Assembly: GCA_944320775.1 (NCBI GenBank)
Contig: CALUIV010000009.1
Coordinates: 1 to 64,000 of the forward strand
From: an uncultured Paraprevotella sp.
GTDB lineage: Bacteria > Bacteroidota > Bacteroidia > Bacteroidales > Bacteroidaceae
DNA: 64,000 nucleotides
Direction: 5' to 3'
Shown: piece after piece, positions 17,118-25,057 of the stretch
Layout of the letters: each line of letters begins with the position of its first letter
How positions within the stretch are numbered: the first letter of the stretch is position 1
Notes under the pieces: model-generated
What the model was told of the DNA's origin: nothing
Database searches by the model: none
The model's input: the letters and a program-made list of their open reading frames with translations, nothing else
Translations under genes and position numbers: made by a program

Positions 17118-17669
17118 ATGAAAAAGATTTTTATGACTTTGGCCGTTATTTGCATGGCCTTTATGCCGGTTGGCGCACAAAACAAAGAAAATGCGAAGCA
17201 AAAGCTTACGCTAGAGCAGCGCATCGAGCGTCAGGCCGAGAATCTGTCCAGACGTATGTTGCTCGATGATGCCACGAAAGCAAAGTTTGTACCTTTGTAT
17301 CAGGAATACATGAAAGAAATGCAATCGGTTTGTCCGTTACAGAATAACGCTCAGAAAAAAACAAAAGCAGAACTGACCGACAAGGAGCTGGAAGAACGTA
17401 TGGAACAATGTTTTGATGCCCGTCAGAAACGTTTGGATGTGGAGAAAAAATATTATAAGAAGTTCAAGAGTGTTCTGAATATCCGTCAGTTAGATCAGGT
17501 ATTCCGTCATTGTGGTTATGCAGGTCGTCCGGCTGCGATGGGAAAGAAGGTTGTTCCTGGAGCACGTAAAATGAACAAACAGATTTGTCCGATGGGCCCC
17601 GGCCGTAACCAGCAACGGACTGTATGTCCGTTCCGTGCGGAAGGAGGGCAGGCTTGCGCCGTACAATGA
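17118..17669 (+). CDS. Exported cysteine-rich Spy/CpxP-like helical protein
   Basis: The 183-residue protein has a signal peptide (MKKIFMTLAVICMAFMPVGA, cleavage before Gln21), then a charged, mostly helical body with the LTLEQRIERQAENLSRRM and KKYYKKFKSVLNIRQLDQVF pattern of Spy/CpxP/LTxxQ-type periplasmic proteins. What is unusual is the cysteine set: C72, C98, C132, C157, C170 and C180, the last three in a flexible Gly/Pro-rich tail (ICPMGPG, VCPFR, ACAVQ). Even cysteine number and the neighbouring TlpA-type thioredoxin suggest disulphides or metal binding. No function is known to me. A strong terminator follows. Confidence 0.75.
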   Translation: MKKIFMTLAVICMAFMPVGAQNKENAKQKLTLEQRIERQAENLSRRMLLDDATKAKFVPLYQEYMKEMQSVCPLQNNAQKKTKAELTDKELEERMEQCFDARQKRLDVEKKYYKKFKSVLNIRQLDQVFRHCGYAGRPAAMGKKVVPGARKMNKQICPMGPGRNQQRTVCPFRAEGGQACAVQ

Positions 17670-17695
17670 AGCTTTTTTATTTATCATATCTTTTC

Positions 17696-17739
17696 GAGGC
17701 TGTTTTCGGGTGCAAATCCTGAAAACAGCCTCATTTTTT
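17696..17739 (+). terminator. Terminator after the cysteine-rich protein gene
   Basis: Perfect 12-base stem GAGGCTGTTTTC (17696-17707) with GAAAACAGCCTC (17721-17732), followed by ATTTTTT. Confidence 0.9.
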
Positions 17740-17762
17740 ATCTGAATATTTCCTTATTTTCA

Positions 17763-17797
17763 GATGCCCGACTCAGTGAATTGTGATGCCCAACTCG
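17763..17797 (+). repeat. Two direct repeats GATGCCC(G/A)ACTC spaced 22 bases, upstream of the XRE-cupin gene
   Basis: GATGCCCGACTC (17763-17774) and GATGCCCAACTC (17785-17796) differ at one base and lie exactly 22 bases apart, two helical turns. The second copy continues as GATTTTTGTG. The same word with the same period occurs at 50055-50111 upstream of the RND operon. The rest of the 339-base gap 17670-18008 holds only the terminator, AT-rich sequence and the promoter. Confidence 0.7.
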
Positions 17798-17980
17798 ATT
17801 TTTGTGTTTTGGGGGAATTCGGATCTGGCTGTTTTTATCGTGTATTTCTTTTTATATTTCCCGTTGAATAAATAAACTTCAGTTATCATCTCAAATATTA
17901 ATTTTATTTGGAAAAATTCTTTTTTTAGGGAGGAAATCATTTAAATGGTGTATTGAAGGCTGTTATATTTAAAATTATAT

Positions 17981-17988
17981 TACCTTTG
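17981..17988 (+). promoter_or_regulatory. Promoter -7 box (TACCTTTG) of the XRE-cupin/acyl-CoA synthetase operon
   Basis: TACCTTTG matches TAnnTTTG, 20 bases before the ATG at 18009. The closest upstream TTG (17953-17955) has a longer spacing than usual (25 bases), so the promoter may depend on an activator. Confidence 0.6.
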
Positions 17989-18008
17989 TATGAAATAATT
18001 TGAACGCT

Positions 18009-18566
18009 ATGGACGAACAGATTAAACAGATTGCATTGCGCCTTCAAGGATTGCGTGATGCTTTGGAGCTTACTCCGGCCCAGGTAGCAGAACAGATAGG
18101 TATTTCTACGGAACAATATCAGACTATGGAACGTGGAGAATCTGATCTTTCGGTGAGTACGTTGCAAAAGATAGCCGTACAGTTTGGTGTGTCGCTCGAT
18201 GAATTGATGTTTGGCGAGGAACCACACATGAATGCATATTTTCTGACACGAAAAGGCACCGGTATTTCCGTAGAACGTACAAGAGCCTATAAATATGAGT
18301 CGTTGGCTTCCGGATTTAAAAATCGTATAGCCGATCCTTTTATCGTCACGGTAGAGCCGAAACCGGCTGATACACCGATTTTCTATAATACTCATCCGGG
18401 ACAGGAATTCAATATGGTCCTTGAGGGACGGCTTCAGCTGAATATCAATGGAAAAGAACTTATATTAAATCAAGGAGACAGCCTTTATTTCGATTCAAAT
18501 CTGCCACATGGAATGAAGGCCCTGGATGGAAAAATAGTACGTTTCCTGGCAATAGTAATGCAATAA
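18009..18566 (+). CDS. XRE-family regulator with C-terminal cupin domain
   Basis: The 185-residue protein has an N-terminal lambda-type helix-turn-helix (about 8-62: LTPAQVAEQIGISTEQYQTMERGE, written here only in part, then LSVSTLQKIAVQFGVSLDELM) and a cupin-2 barrel (about 105-182: HPGQEFNMVLEGRLQLNING, GDSLYFDSNLPHGM). Such proteins sense a small ligand with the cupin and control an adjacent enzyme gene. I start it at ATG 18009 rather than the in-frame TTG at 18000, because 18000 is too close to the promoter. The acyl-CoA synthetase gene follows after 16 bases, so its substrate or product is the likely ligand. Confidence 0.9.
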   Translation: MDEQIKQIALRLQGLRDALELTPAQVAEQIGISTEQYQTMERGESDLSVSTLQKIAVQFGVSLDELMFGEEPHMNAYFLTRKGTGISVERTRAYKYESLASGFKNRIADPFIVTVEPKPADTPIFYNTHPGQEFNMVLEGRLQLNINGKELILNQGDSLYFDSNLPHGMKALDGKIVRFLAIVMQ

Positions 18567-18582
18567 AACAAGATAGAACATC

Positions 18583-20238
18583 ATGCTAGAAAGATTCTTA
18601 CAACAAACACATTTTACCTCACAGGAGGATTTCATAAAGAACTTTAAGGTAAATGTTCCTGAGAACTTTAATTTCGGATACGATGTTGTTGATGCCTGGG
18701 CTGCAGAAGATCCCGGAAAACAGGCTTTGCTTTGGACAAACGATCAGGGAGCATGTATCCATTTTTCTTATGCTGACCTGAAAAAGTACACTGATCAGAC
18801 AGCATCTTATTTTCAAAGTCTTGGAATCGGTAGAGGAGACAAGGTCATGCTGATTCTGAAGAGACGTTATGAGTTCTGGTTTTCCATTATAGCCTTACAC
18901 AAACTGGGTGCTGTTGTGATTCCTGCCACACATTTGCTGACGAAGAAAGATATTATCTATCGTTGTCATGCCGCTACCATTAAGATGATTGTTGCGGCAG
19001 GTGAAACGGTGATTACAACACATATTTCCGATGCACTTCCGGATTGTCCTTCCGTAGAGAAAGTCGTTAGTGTTGGACCGGAGATTCCGGAGGGATATGA
19101 AGATTTTCATAAAGGTATAACGGATGCGGCCCCTTTCGTACGGCCGGAACTGGTGAATACGAACGATGACATTTCACTGATGTATTTTACTTCCGGTACG
19201 ACTGGAGAACCCAAAATGGTGGCACATGATTTTACTTATCCTTTGGGGCATATCGTGACAGGTAGCTTTTGGCATAATCTGCATCCCGACAGTTTGCATC
19301 TGACTATTGCCGATACAGGGTGGGGCAAGGCTGTCTGGGGAAAACTATACGGCCAAATGATAGCTGGAGCAACTGTATTTGTTTACGATCATGAAAAATT
19401 CACGCCGGCCGATATTCTGCAGAAAATTCATGATTACAAGATTACTTCGTTGTGTGCACCTCCTACAATTTATCGTTTCCTGATACGAGAAGACTTGTCG
19501 AAATATGATCTGTCTTCGCTGGAATATTGTACGACTGCAGGTGAGGCTCTGAATTATTCGGTTTATGAAACGTTTTATAAGATAACCGGCATCCGGTTGA
19601 TGGAAGGGTTCGGCCAGACAGAAACGACCTTGACATTAGCCACTTTCCCGTGGATGGAACCGAAACCGGGAAGTATGGGTGTGCCGAATCCTCAATATGA
19701 TATCGATCTGATCAAACCCGACGGACGTAGGGCTGAGGATGGCGAGCAAGGCCAAATTGTAGTGCGTACAGACAAAGGAAAGCCTCTGGGCTTGTTTAAG
19801 GAATATTATCGGGCACCAGAATTAACGGCCGACGCCTGGCACGATGGGATATATTATACGGGAGATGTGGCCTGGCGTGATGAAGATGGTTATTATTGGT
19901 TTGTCGGCCGTGCCGATGATGTCATCAAAAGTTCAGGATACCGGATTGGTCCGTTTGAAGTGGAAAGCGCTTTAATGACGCATCCGGCGGTTGTAGAATG
20001 TGCCATAACCGGTGTGCCGGATGAGATTCGCGGTCAAGTTGTCAAGGCTACAATAATTCTGGCTAAAGATTATAAGGACAAAGCCGATGAAAAGCTGGTT
20101 AAGGAACTTCAGGATCATGTCAAGAAAGTTACGGCACCATACAAATATCCACGTGTCATTGAGTTTGTCGATGAATTGCCCAAAACAATCAGTGGAAAGA
20201 TCCGGCGTGTGGAAATACGTCAGAAAGACAATCAATAA
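18583..20238 (+). CDS. Acyl-CoA synthetase (AMP-forming), medium-chain ACSM-like
   Basis: A 551-residue acyl-adenylate enzyme with P-loop TSGTTGEPK (203-211), an aromatic substrate-side motif [17 protein letters not shown], the hinge [20 protein letters not shown] and the catalytic C-terminal lysine in KTISGKIRR (about 541). It forms an acyl-CoA from a carboxylic acid, ATP and CoA. The overall sequence is nearer to medium-chain/aryl acid synthetases than to acetyl-CoA synthetase, but the acid is not certain. It is co-transcribed with the XRE-cupin regulator upstream and ends at a terminator. Confidence 0.9.
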   Translation: MLERFLQQTHFTSQEDFIKNFKVNVPENFNFGYDVVDAWAAEDPGKQALLWTNDQGACIHFSYADLKKYTDQTASYFQSLGIGRGDKVMLILKRRYEFWFSIIALHKLGAVVIPATHLLTKKDIIYRCHAATIKMIVAAGETVITTHISDALPDCPSVEKVVSVGPEIPEGYEDFHKGITDAAPFVRPELVNTNDDISLMYFTSGTTGEPKMVAHDFTYPLGHIVTGSFWHNLHPDSLHLTIADTGWGKAVWGKLYGQMIAGATVFVYDHEKFTPADILQKIHDYKITSLCAPPTIYRFLIREDLSKYDLSSLEYCTTAGEALNYSVYETFYKITGIRLMEGFGQTETTLTLATFPWMEPKPGSMGVPNPQYDIDLIKPDGRRAEDGEQGQIVVRTDKGKPLGLFKEYYRAPELTADAWHDGIYYTGDVAWRDEDGYYWFVGRADDVIKSSGYRIGPFEVESALMTHPAVVECAITGVPDEIRGQVVKATIILAKDYKDKADEKLVKELQDHVKKVTAPYKYPRVIEFVDELPKTISGKIRRVEIRQKDNQ

Positions 20239-20270
20239 ATAATAAATGAATCAAAATAAGATTCATTTAA

Positions 20271-20317
20271 AGTCTCTATATCAGTTATGAAGAATGCTGA
20301 TATAGAGACTTTTTTAT
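20271..20317 (+). terminator. Terminator after the acyl-CoA synthetase
   Basis: Perfect 14-base stem AGTCTCTATATCAG (20271-20284) with CTGATATAGAGACT (20297-20310), then TTTTTATTTT. Confidence 0.92.
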
Positions 20318-20477
20318 TTTCTCCTTGTTTCTTACCGAATTTTTTTAAGAGATGACGGGTCATGCTGGAATATGTAGCCTGCTTCTCTGTTTTTTTAAGT
20401 TCATGTAATTAGGGTTATAACATCTGTAATTTATCTACAGGATATCTCTCAGTTTACACTTAATTTCGCATCAGAAA

Positions 20478-20687
20478 ATGGAACGCAAAGTAGAATCAAA
20501 TCAAGCGATAATGAAATGTAGATTAATAATCATGATGACAGGTTTGTTCGTTATGGGGACAATGATTGTTCTTTTTTTGACAGATCTGCTGTTTTTGGAT
20601 CAAACTTTCTTGGATCTGGTATATGCCATGAATGAAGCGGAACATGATGATTGGGTGGAACGGATTGTTCCTTTTCTTAATGAATAA
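20478..20687 (+). CDS. Possible 69-residue single-pass membrane protein ahead of the MATE gene
   Basis: This short ORF has one strong hydrophobic segment (about 15-40: CRLIIMMTGLFVMGTMIVLF and beyond) and an acidic C-terminus (NEAEHDDWVERIVPFLNE). Its TAA stop is directly followed by the ATG of the MATE transporter (TAAATG), as expected for coupled translation. I do not recognise a family. It may be a real small membrane protein or only a translated leader for the pump gene. No strong promoter is visible; TAATTTCG (20460-20467) is a near match to TAnnTTTG. Confidence 0.45.
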   Translation: MERKVESNQAIMKCRLIIMMTGLFVMGTMIVLFLTDLLFLDQTFLDLVYAMNEAEHDDWVERIVPFLNE

Positions 20688-22109
20688 ATGCTGAAACAGG
20701 TAGATAAAACGGGCGTTTTGCTTGCGCAGATACGCGAAGGCAAAAAGTTGACATTCGGCCGGCAGCTGCAGCTGGTCGTTCTGCTCAGCATTCCGGCAGT
20801 CGTCGCTCAGGTTTCTTCTATTGTAATGCAGTATATAGATGCAGCCATGGTAGGACATCTTGGAGCAGAAGCTTCAGCTTCGATCGGGCTGGTATCGACG
20901 ACGACATGGTTGTTCGGAGGCTTGTGTTCTGCAGCTGCAGTGGGTTTTTCCGTACAAGTTGCCCATAAAATCGGATCAGGCGATATGCTTGGGGCGCGTA
21001 ATGTGCTTCGTCAGTCTTTGACGGCAATCTTTTTTTTCAGTTTACTGCTGGCCGTGGTTGGCATGTCCATCAGCGACAAGCTTTCTGTCTGGATGGGAGG
21101 AGATGGCTCTATCCGCCATGATGCGTCGCTCTATTTTTTTCTTTTTTCGCTTTTTCTTCCTGCCTTACAGCTGAATTTTCTGGCAAGCGGTATGTTGCGG
21201 TGCAGTGGAAATATGTATGTACCTAGTCTGGCAAATGTGATGATGTGTGTATTGGATGTGATCTTCAATTTCTTCTTGATTTTTCCCACGGTTGAATGTC
21301 GTGTGGCGGGAATAATCTTTACAGTTCCGAGGGCGGGGCTTGGTGTGGCTGGTGCTGCATTGGGTACGGCTGCTGCCGAAACAGTGGTCGCCCTAGTTCT
21401 GCTGTGGTATCTTTGGACCCGTTCTAAAGAATTGAGGCTGTCGGGAGAAAAAGGCAACTTCCGACCGAAACCCCAAATACTGAAAAACGCACTTCAGATC
21501 AGTGTTCCGATGGGCATTGAGCATATGGTGATCTGTGGGGCGCAGATAATGACAACTGTAATTGTTGCTCCTTTAGGCATTTTTGCGATAGCTGCCAATT
21601 CATTTGCAGTTACGGCTGAGAGCCTTTGCTATATGCCTGGCTATGGTATGGCAGATGCCGCTACAACACTGGTTGGGCAGAGTATCGGTGCCCGACGTCG
21701 GCGTCTGACCCGTAGTTTTGCTCACATCACTGTGTTCATGGGTATGTGCGTCATGGGGTTGATGGGAATCCTTATGTATTGGTTTGCACCGCAGATTATC
21801 GGTCTGATGACTCCGGTTGGAGAAATACGGGAACTGGGTGTGATGGTTTTGCGGATTGAGGCGTTTGCCGAACCAATGTTTGCAGCCTCGATTGTCGCAT
21901 ATGGTGTTTTTGTTGGAGCAGCAGATACGGTCGTTCCTTGTCTGATGAATTTTTTTAGTATTTGGGCCGTACGTCTTTCATTGGCAGCTTTGCTTGCGCC
22001 GTCGTTAGGCTTGAAAGGAGTATGGATTGCTATGTGTGTTGAATTATGTTTCCGAGGAATGATTTTTCTGATCCGCCTGAAACGGGAAAAGTGGCTGAAA
22101 AAGGTGTGA
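20688..22109 (+). CDS. MATE-family multidrug/cation efflux transporter
   Basis: The 473-residue protein has about 12 membrane segments and the features of MATE exporters: SIPAVVAQVSSIVMQYIDAA in the first segment, MVGHLGAEASASIG after it, and AAATTLVGQSIGA-like AMADAATTLVGQSIGAR at the start of the second half (written in parts here). It should use a sodium or proton gradient to export cationic compounds or other metabolites; the substrate is unknown. Its start codon abuts the stop codon of the 69-residue ORF upstream. A lipoprotein gene follows after 40 bases. Confidence 0.93.
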   Translation: MLKQVDKTGVLLAQIREGKKLTFGRQLQLVVLLSIPAVVAQVSSIVMQYIDAAMVGHLGAEASASIGLVSTTTWLFGGLCSAAAVGFSVQVAHKIGSGDMLGARNVLRQSLTAIFFFSLLLAVVGMSISDKLSVWMGGDGSIRHDASLYFFLFSLFLPALQLNFLASGMLRCSGNMYVPSLANVMMCVLDVIFNFFLIFPTVECRVAGIIFTVPRAGLGVAGAALGTAAAETVVALVLLWYLWTRSKELRLSGEKGNFRPKPQILKNALQISVPMGIEHMVICGAQIMTTVIVAPLGIFAIAANSFAVTAESLCYMPGYGMADAATTLVGQSIGARRRRLTRSFAHITVFMGMCVMGLMGILMYWFAPQIIGLMTPVGEIRELGVMVLRIEAFAEPMFAASIVAYGVFVGAADTVVPCLMNFFSIWAVRLSLAALLAPSLGLKGVWIAMCVELCFRGMIFLIRLKREKWLKKV

Positions 22110-22149
22110 AGATATAGATGATGAATTGATTCTTAATTAAATAAGAGAT

Positions 22150-22809
22150 ATGAATAAATGTATGATGGTTTTAACCTTATTGTTTACGATGACTGCATTG
22201 GTCGCGACAGGTTGTGGTACGGATGAAGAACTTGTTATAAGAAATCCGGTTGTTGCTGTTCCCGATGCTGGAGAAGAGGACGGAAGCGAATCTTCTGGAG
22301 ACGAACAGAAGGAAAACGAAGAACAGGAAAATTCCGGGACTGAGAACGATGAATCTTCGGCTGGCAACGATGAGTCTGGAGATAATAACAGCTCCGGGGA
22401 TGAAAACAACAGCAATGAAAATAATGAAAGTAATAATGAAGAAATTATGAAAGATAGAAAGATTACGGTTCGAGTGGGCAATCATAGTTTTGCCGCTACC
22501 ATTGAAGATCATGCTACGGGACGTGCGTTTCTGGCCTTACTGCCCATGACGGTTACGATGAATGAACTTAATGGCAATGAAAAGTATTACTACCTGTCGG
22601 AAAATCTGCCAGTAGAAAGTATCCGGCCGGGAATCATCCGTAATGGCGATCTGATGCTTTATGGGTCCAGTTGTGTCGTTCTTTTTTATGAAACATTCTC
22701 GTCGTCCTACAGTTACACCCGCATTGGAAAAATAGACAATCCGTCTGGGTTGGCTGCTGCGCTTGGTACGGGAAATGTAACCTTGAAATTTGAAATCAAT
22801 GAGAAATGA
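22150..22809 (+). CDS. Cyclophilin-like-fold lipoprotein with long acidic linker
   Basis: This 219-residue protein has a lipoprotein signal (hydrophobic to residue 20, lipobox VATGC with Cys22), a low-complexity linker (about 40-98) made almost only of Glu, Asp, Ser, Asn and Gly, and a C-terminal cyclophilin-like domain (about 100-217: ITVRVGNHSFAATIEDHATG, FLALLPMTVTMNELNG, GDLMLYGSSCVVLFYE, YTRIGKI, VTLKFEIN). Such domains resemble cyclophilin but lack the known catalytic residues. It is likely tethered to a membrane with the linker as a spacer. It begins a run of three genes with a beta-helix protein and a C-S lyase. Confidence 0.83.
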   Translation: MNKCMMVLTLLFTMTALVATGCGTDEELVIRNPVVAVPDAGEEDGSESSGDEQKENEEQENSGTENDESSAGNDESGDNNSSGDENNSNENNESNNEEIMKDRKITVRVGNHSFAATIEDHATGRAFLALLPMTVTMNELNGNEKYYYLSENLPVESIRPGIIRNGDLMLYGSSCVVLFYETFSSSYSYTRIGKIDNPSGLAAALGTGNVTLKFEINEK

Positions 22810-22828
22810 CTGTTAAAACAATACGCAA

Positions 22829-23695
22829 ATGAAACTGATAAAAGATACTGAATTCGGAGGTGAACGTCCGTTGTTTGATACTCATGATCTCCGTTTGGAA
22901 AATGTGATTATTCGTGCTGGCGAATCGGCTGTCAAGGAGTGTAGTAATATAGAAGCGTTTCAGTGCCGTTTTGAAGGAAATTATCCTTTCTGGCATGTAC
23001 ATGGCTTTAAGATAGACCATTGTTATTTCGATGTAGGTGGGCGTTCGGCGCTTTGGTATTCTGACCATCTGAAAATGACGGATACCCTTATTGATGCTCC
23101 CAAGATGTTTCGGGAAATGAACGAGATTGATCTGGAAAATGTGACGATGAATGATGCGGACGAGGTGTTCTGGCGGTGCAACGGAATACGTGCGAAAAAC
23201 CTTGTCCTGCACGGAGGTACTTATCCGTTCATGTTCAGCAAAGATATCTATATCGACGGATTGGAAAGCGACAGCAAGTATGTGTTCCAGTATGCGAAGA
23301 ATGTTGAACTTCATCATGCCAGAATCACCACAAAGGATGCTTTCTGGGAAGTAGAACAAGTGACGGTTTATGATTCCGAACTTAATGGTGAGTATCTGGG
23401 CTGGCATTCCAAGAACCTGCGTCTGGTCAACTGTCATATTACCGGCGAACAGCCTTTGTGCTACGCTCAGAATCTCGTGCTTGAAAACTGTACTTTCGGA
23501 CCGGACTGTGACCGTGCATTCGAATACAGTACGTTGCATGCCGATATCCGTGGTGTCATCACCAATGTGAAGAATCCTATGTCCGGACAGATCGTTGCCG
23601 ATGAATATGGTTCAATCACCATTGATGAGCACATCAAGGCACCGGCCGACTGTCAGATCAGACTGAGAGATGAACGGACTTGTTTTACGGACTAA
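22829..23695 (+). CDS. DUF3737 family right-handed beta-helix protein
   Basis: A 288-residue protein of the DUF3737 family. Its sequence is a chain of short repeats, each with a small hydrophobic-polar strand (LRLENVIIRAGESAVKECSN, IEAFQCRFEGNYPFWHVHG, FKIDHCYFDVGGRSALWYSD and so on), which is the pattern of a pectate-lyase-like parallel beta-helix. There is no signal peptide, so it is cytoplasmic. The function is unknown, although the fold often binds or cleaves polysaccharides. It lies 19 bases after the lipoprotein gene and 13 bases before the PatB-like gene. Confidence 0.88.
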   Translation: MKLIKDTEFGGERPLFDTHDLRLENVIIRAGESAVKECSNIEAFQCRFEGNYPFWHVHGFKIDHCYFDVGGRSALWYSDHLKMTDTLIDAPKMFREMNEIDLENVTMNDADEVFWRCNGIRAKNLVLHGGTYPFMFSKDIYIDGLESDSKYVFQYAKNVELHHARITTKDAFWEVEQVTVYDSELNGEYLGWHSKNLRLVNCHITGEQPLCYAQNLVLENCTFGPDCDRAFEYSTLHADIRGVITNVKNPMSGQIVADEYGSITIDEHIKAPADCQIRLRDERTCFTD

Positions 23696-23708
23696 AAAAT
23701 GACTGACA

Positions 23709-24881
23709 ATGAAATATGATTTTGACGAAATCATTCCCCGACGCGGGACTAATTCCTATAAATGGGACAGTATGCCGGCGGACAGGGATGTGCTCCCTCT
23801 ATGGGTGGCAGATATGGATTTCCGTACGGCGCCGGCCATCACGGAGGCATTGGCCAGACGAGTAGGGCACGGCATCTTCGGGTATGTGCGTGTACCCGAC
23901 GAATATTATACGGCCGTAATCCGATGGTTCGAACGGCGGCACAACTGGTTGCTGGACCAATCGTGGTTTATTTATACGTCGGGAGTGGTTCCGGCTATTT
24001 CGGTGGTGATTAAAGCGCTGACGCAACCCGGTGACGGGGTCGTGTTGCAGACACCGGTGTATAATTGCTTCTTTTCGTCCGTTCGGAACAACGGTTGCCG
24101 GATAGTCACGAATCCGCTTAAATATGAGCACCAGACTTATCGGATTGATTTTGAGGATTTGGAACGGAAGACGGCAGATCCGGGTGTCAAATTGATGCTA
24201 CTCTGTAACCCGCATAATCCGGCAGGACGGGTCTGGACGCGCGAAGAGTTATGCCGAATCGGAGAAATCTGTCTGAAGAACGGAGTGACAGTCGTTGCCG
24301 ATGAGATTCATTGCGAACTGGTTTTTCCGGGACATACATATACGCCTTTTGCTTCGATCAGCGACCGCCATCTGCAGCATTCCGTGACTTGTCTGTCGCC
24401 GAGCAAATCGTTCAATATAGCCGGACTTCAGATTGCCAATATTATTGCCTGGGACCGGGAAGTGCGGCATCGGATAGATCGTGCCATCAATATCAACGAA
24501 GTGTGCGATGTGAATCCATTCGGTATAGAGGCGACTGTTGCAGCCTATAATGAGGGTGAGGAATGGCTCTTGCAGCTGCTGGACTATCTGAAGGCAAATT
24601 ATGATTTTCTCTGTGATTTTTTTCACAACCATCTGCCGCAGATTCCGGTGACGGAACTGGAGGGCACCTATCTGGTCTGGACGGACTGCAGGGCGCTGTC
24701 TGTTCCGTCTGGAGAGTTGCAGGAAAGTTTGCTTCGGGAGACAGGTCTGTGGCTCAACAGCGGAACGATGTACGGAACGGAAGGAGAGGGGTTCTTGCGT
24801 TGGAACATTGCCTGTCCGCGTAAGGTACTGGAAGATGCGTTGACCCGTTTCTTGCATTTTGTAGCGGACAGACGGCATTAA
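23709..24881 (+). CDS. PatB/MalY-type PLP-dependent C-S lyase (cystathionine beta-lyase)
   Basis: A 390-residue fold-type I PLP enzyme with the MalY/PatB pattern: FDEIIPRRGTNSYKWD near the start, PLWVADMDF (30-38), TSGVVPAIS, CNPHNPAGR (166-174), ADEIHCELV (197-205) and the PLP lysine K233 in SPSKSFNIAGLQ. The usual reaction is beta-elimination of cystathionine or cysteine conjugates to a thiol, pyruvate and ammonia. It is probably co-transcribed with the DUF3737 gene 13 bases upstream. The gene looks clearly more GC-rich than its neighbours (many CGG and CCG codons). Confidence 0.92.
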   Translation: MKYDFDEIIPRRGTNSYKWDSMPADRDVLPLWVADMDFRTAPAITEALARRVGHGIFGYVRVPDEYYTAVIRWFERRHNWLLDQSWFIYTSGVVPAISVVIKALTQPGDGVVLQTPVYNCFFSSVRNNGCRIVTNPLKYEHQTYRIDFEDLERKTADPGVKLMLLCNPHNPAGRVWTREELCRIGEICLKNGVTVVADEIHCELVFPGHTYTPFASISDRHLQHSVTCLSPSKSFNIAGLQIANIIAWDREVRHRIDRAININEVCDVNPFGIEATVAAYNEGEEWLLQLLDYLKANYDFLCDFFHNHLPQIPVTELEGTYLVWTDCRALSVPSGELQESLLRETGLWLNSGTMYGTEGEGFLRWNIACPRKVLEDALTRFLHFVADRRH

Positions 24882-24984
24882 AATTTCTCTGGATAAATCA
24901 GGCATAAAATGGTTAATCAGATGGTTCGTATTCTTTTGTCTGTCATGAAAAATATGCTTATTTTCTGATTTTGTTTTCTAAAAA

Positions 24985-25016
24985 TTGGGTATTTTTCCCG
25001 CTTGCCCTTATCTTTG
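24985..25016 (+). promoter_or_regulatory. nadC promoter
   Basis: TTG (24985-24987) and TATCTTTG (25009-25016) are 21 bases apart. The -7 box lies 42 bases before the nadC ATG at 25058. Confidence 0.75.
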
Positions 25017-25057
25017 CATAAAATTAGTGAAGAGAACCAATTAAATTAACATAGAAT

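Noticed and set aside
20351-20390. Possible third locus of the GATGCC 22-base repeat (GATGACGGGTC and GTAGCCTGCTTCTC)
   Set aside because: Similarity to the two good loci is too weak and the CTCG part is not kept.
22137-22481. Serine-rich 114-codon open frame on the minus strand
   Set aside because: It is the complement of the Glu/Asp/Asn-rich linker of the cyclophilin-like lipoprotein and not an independent gene.
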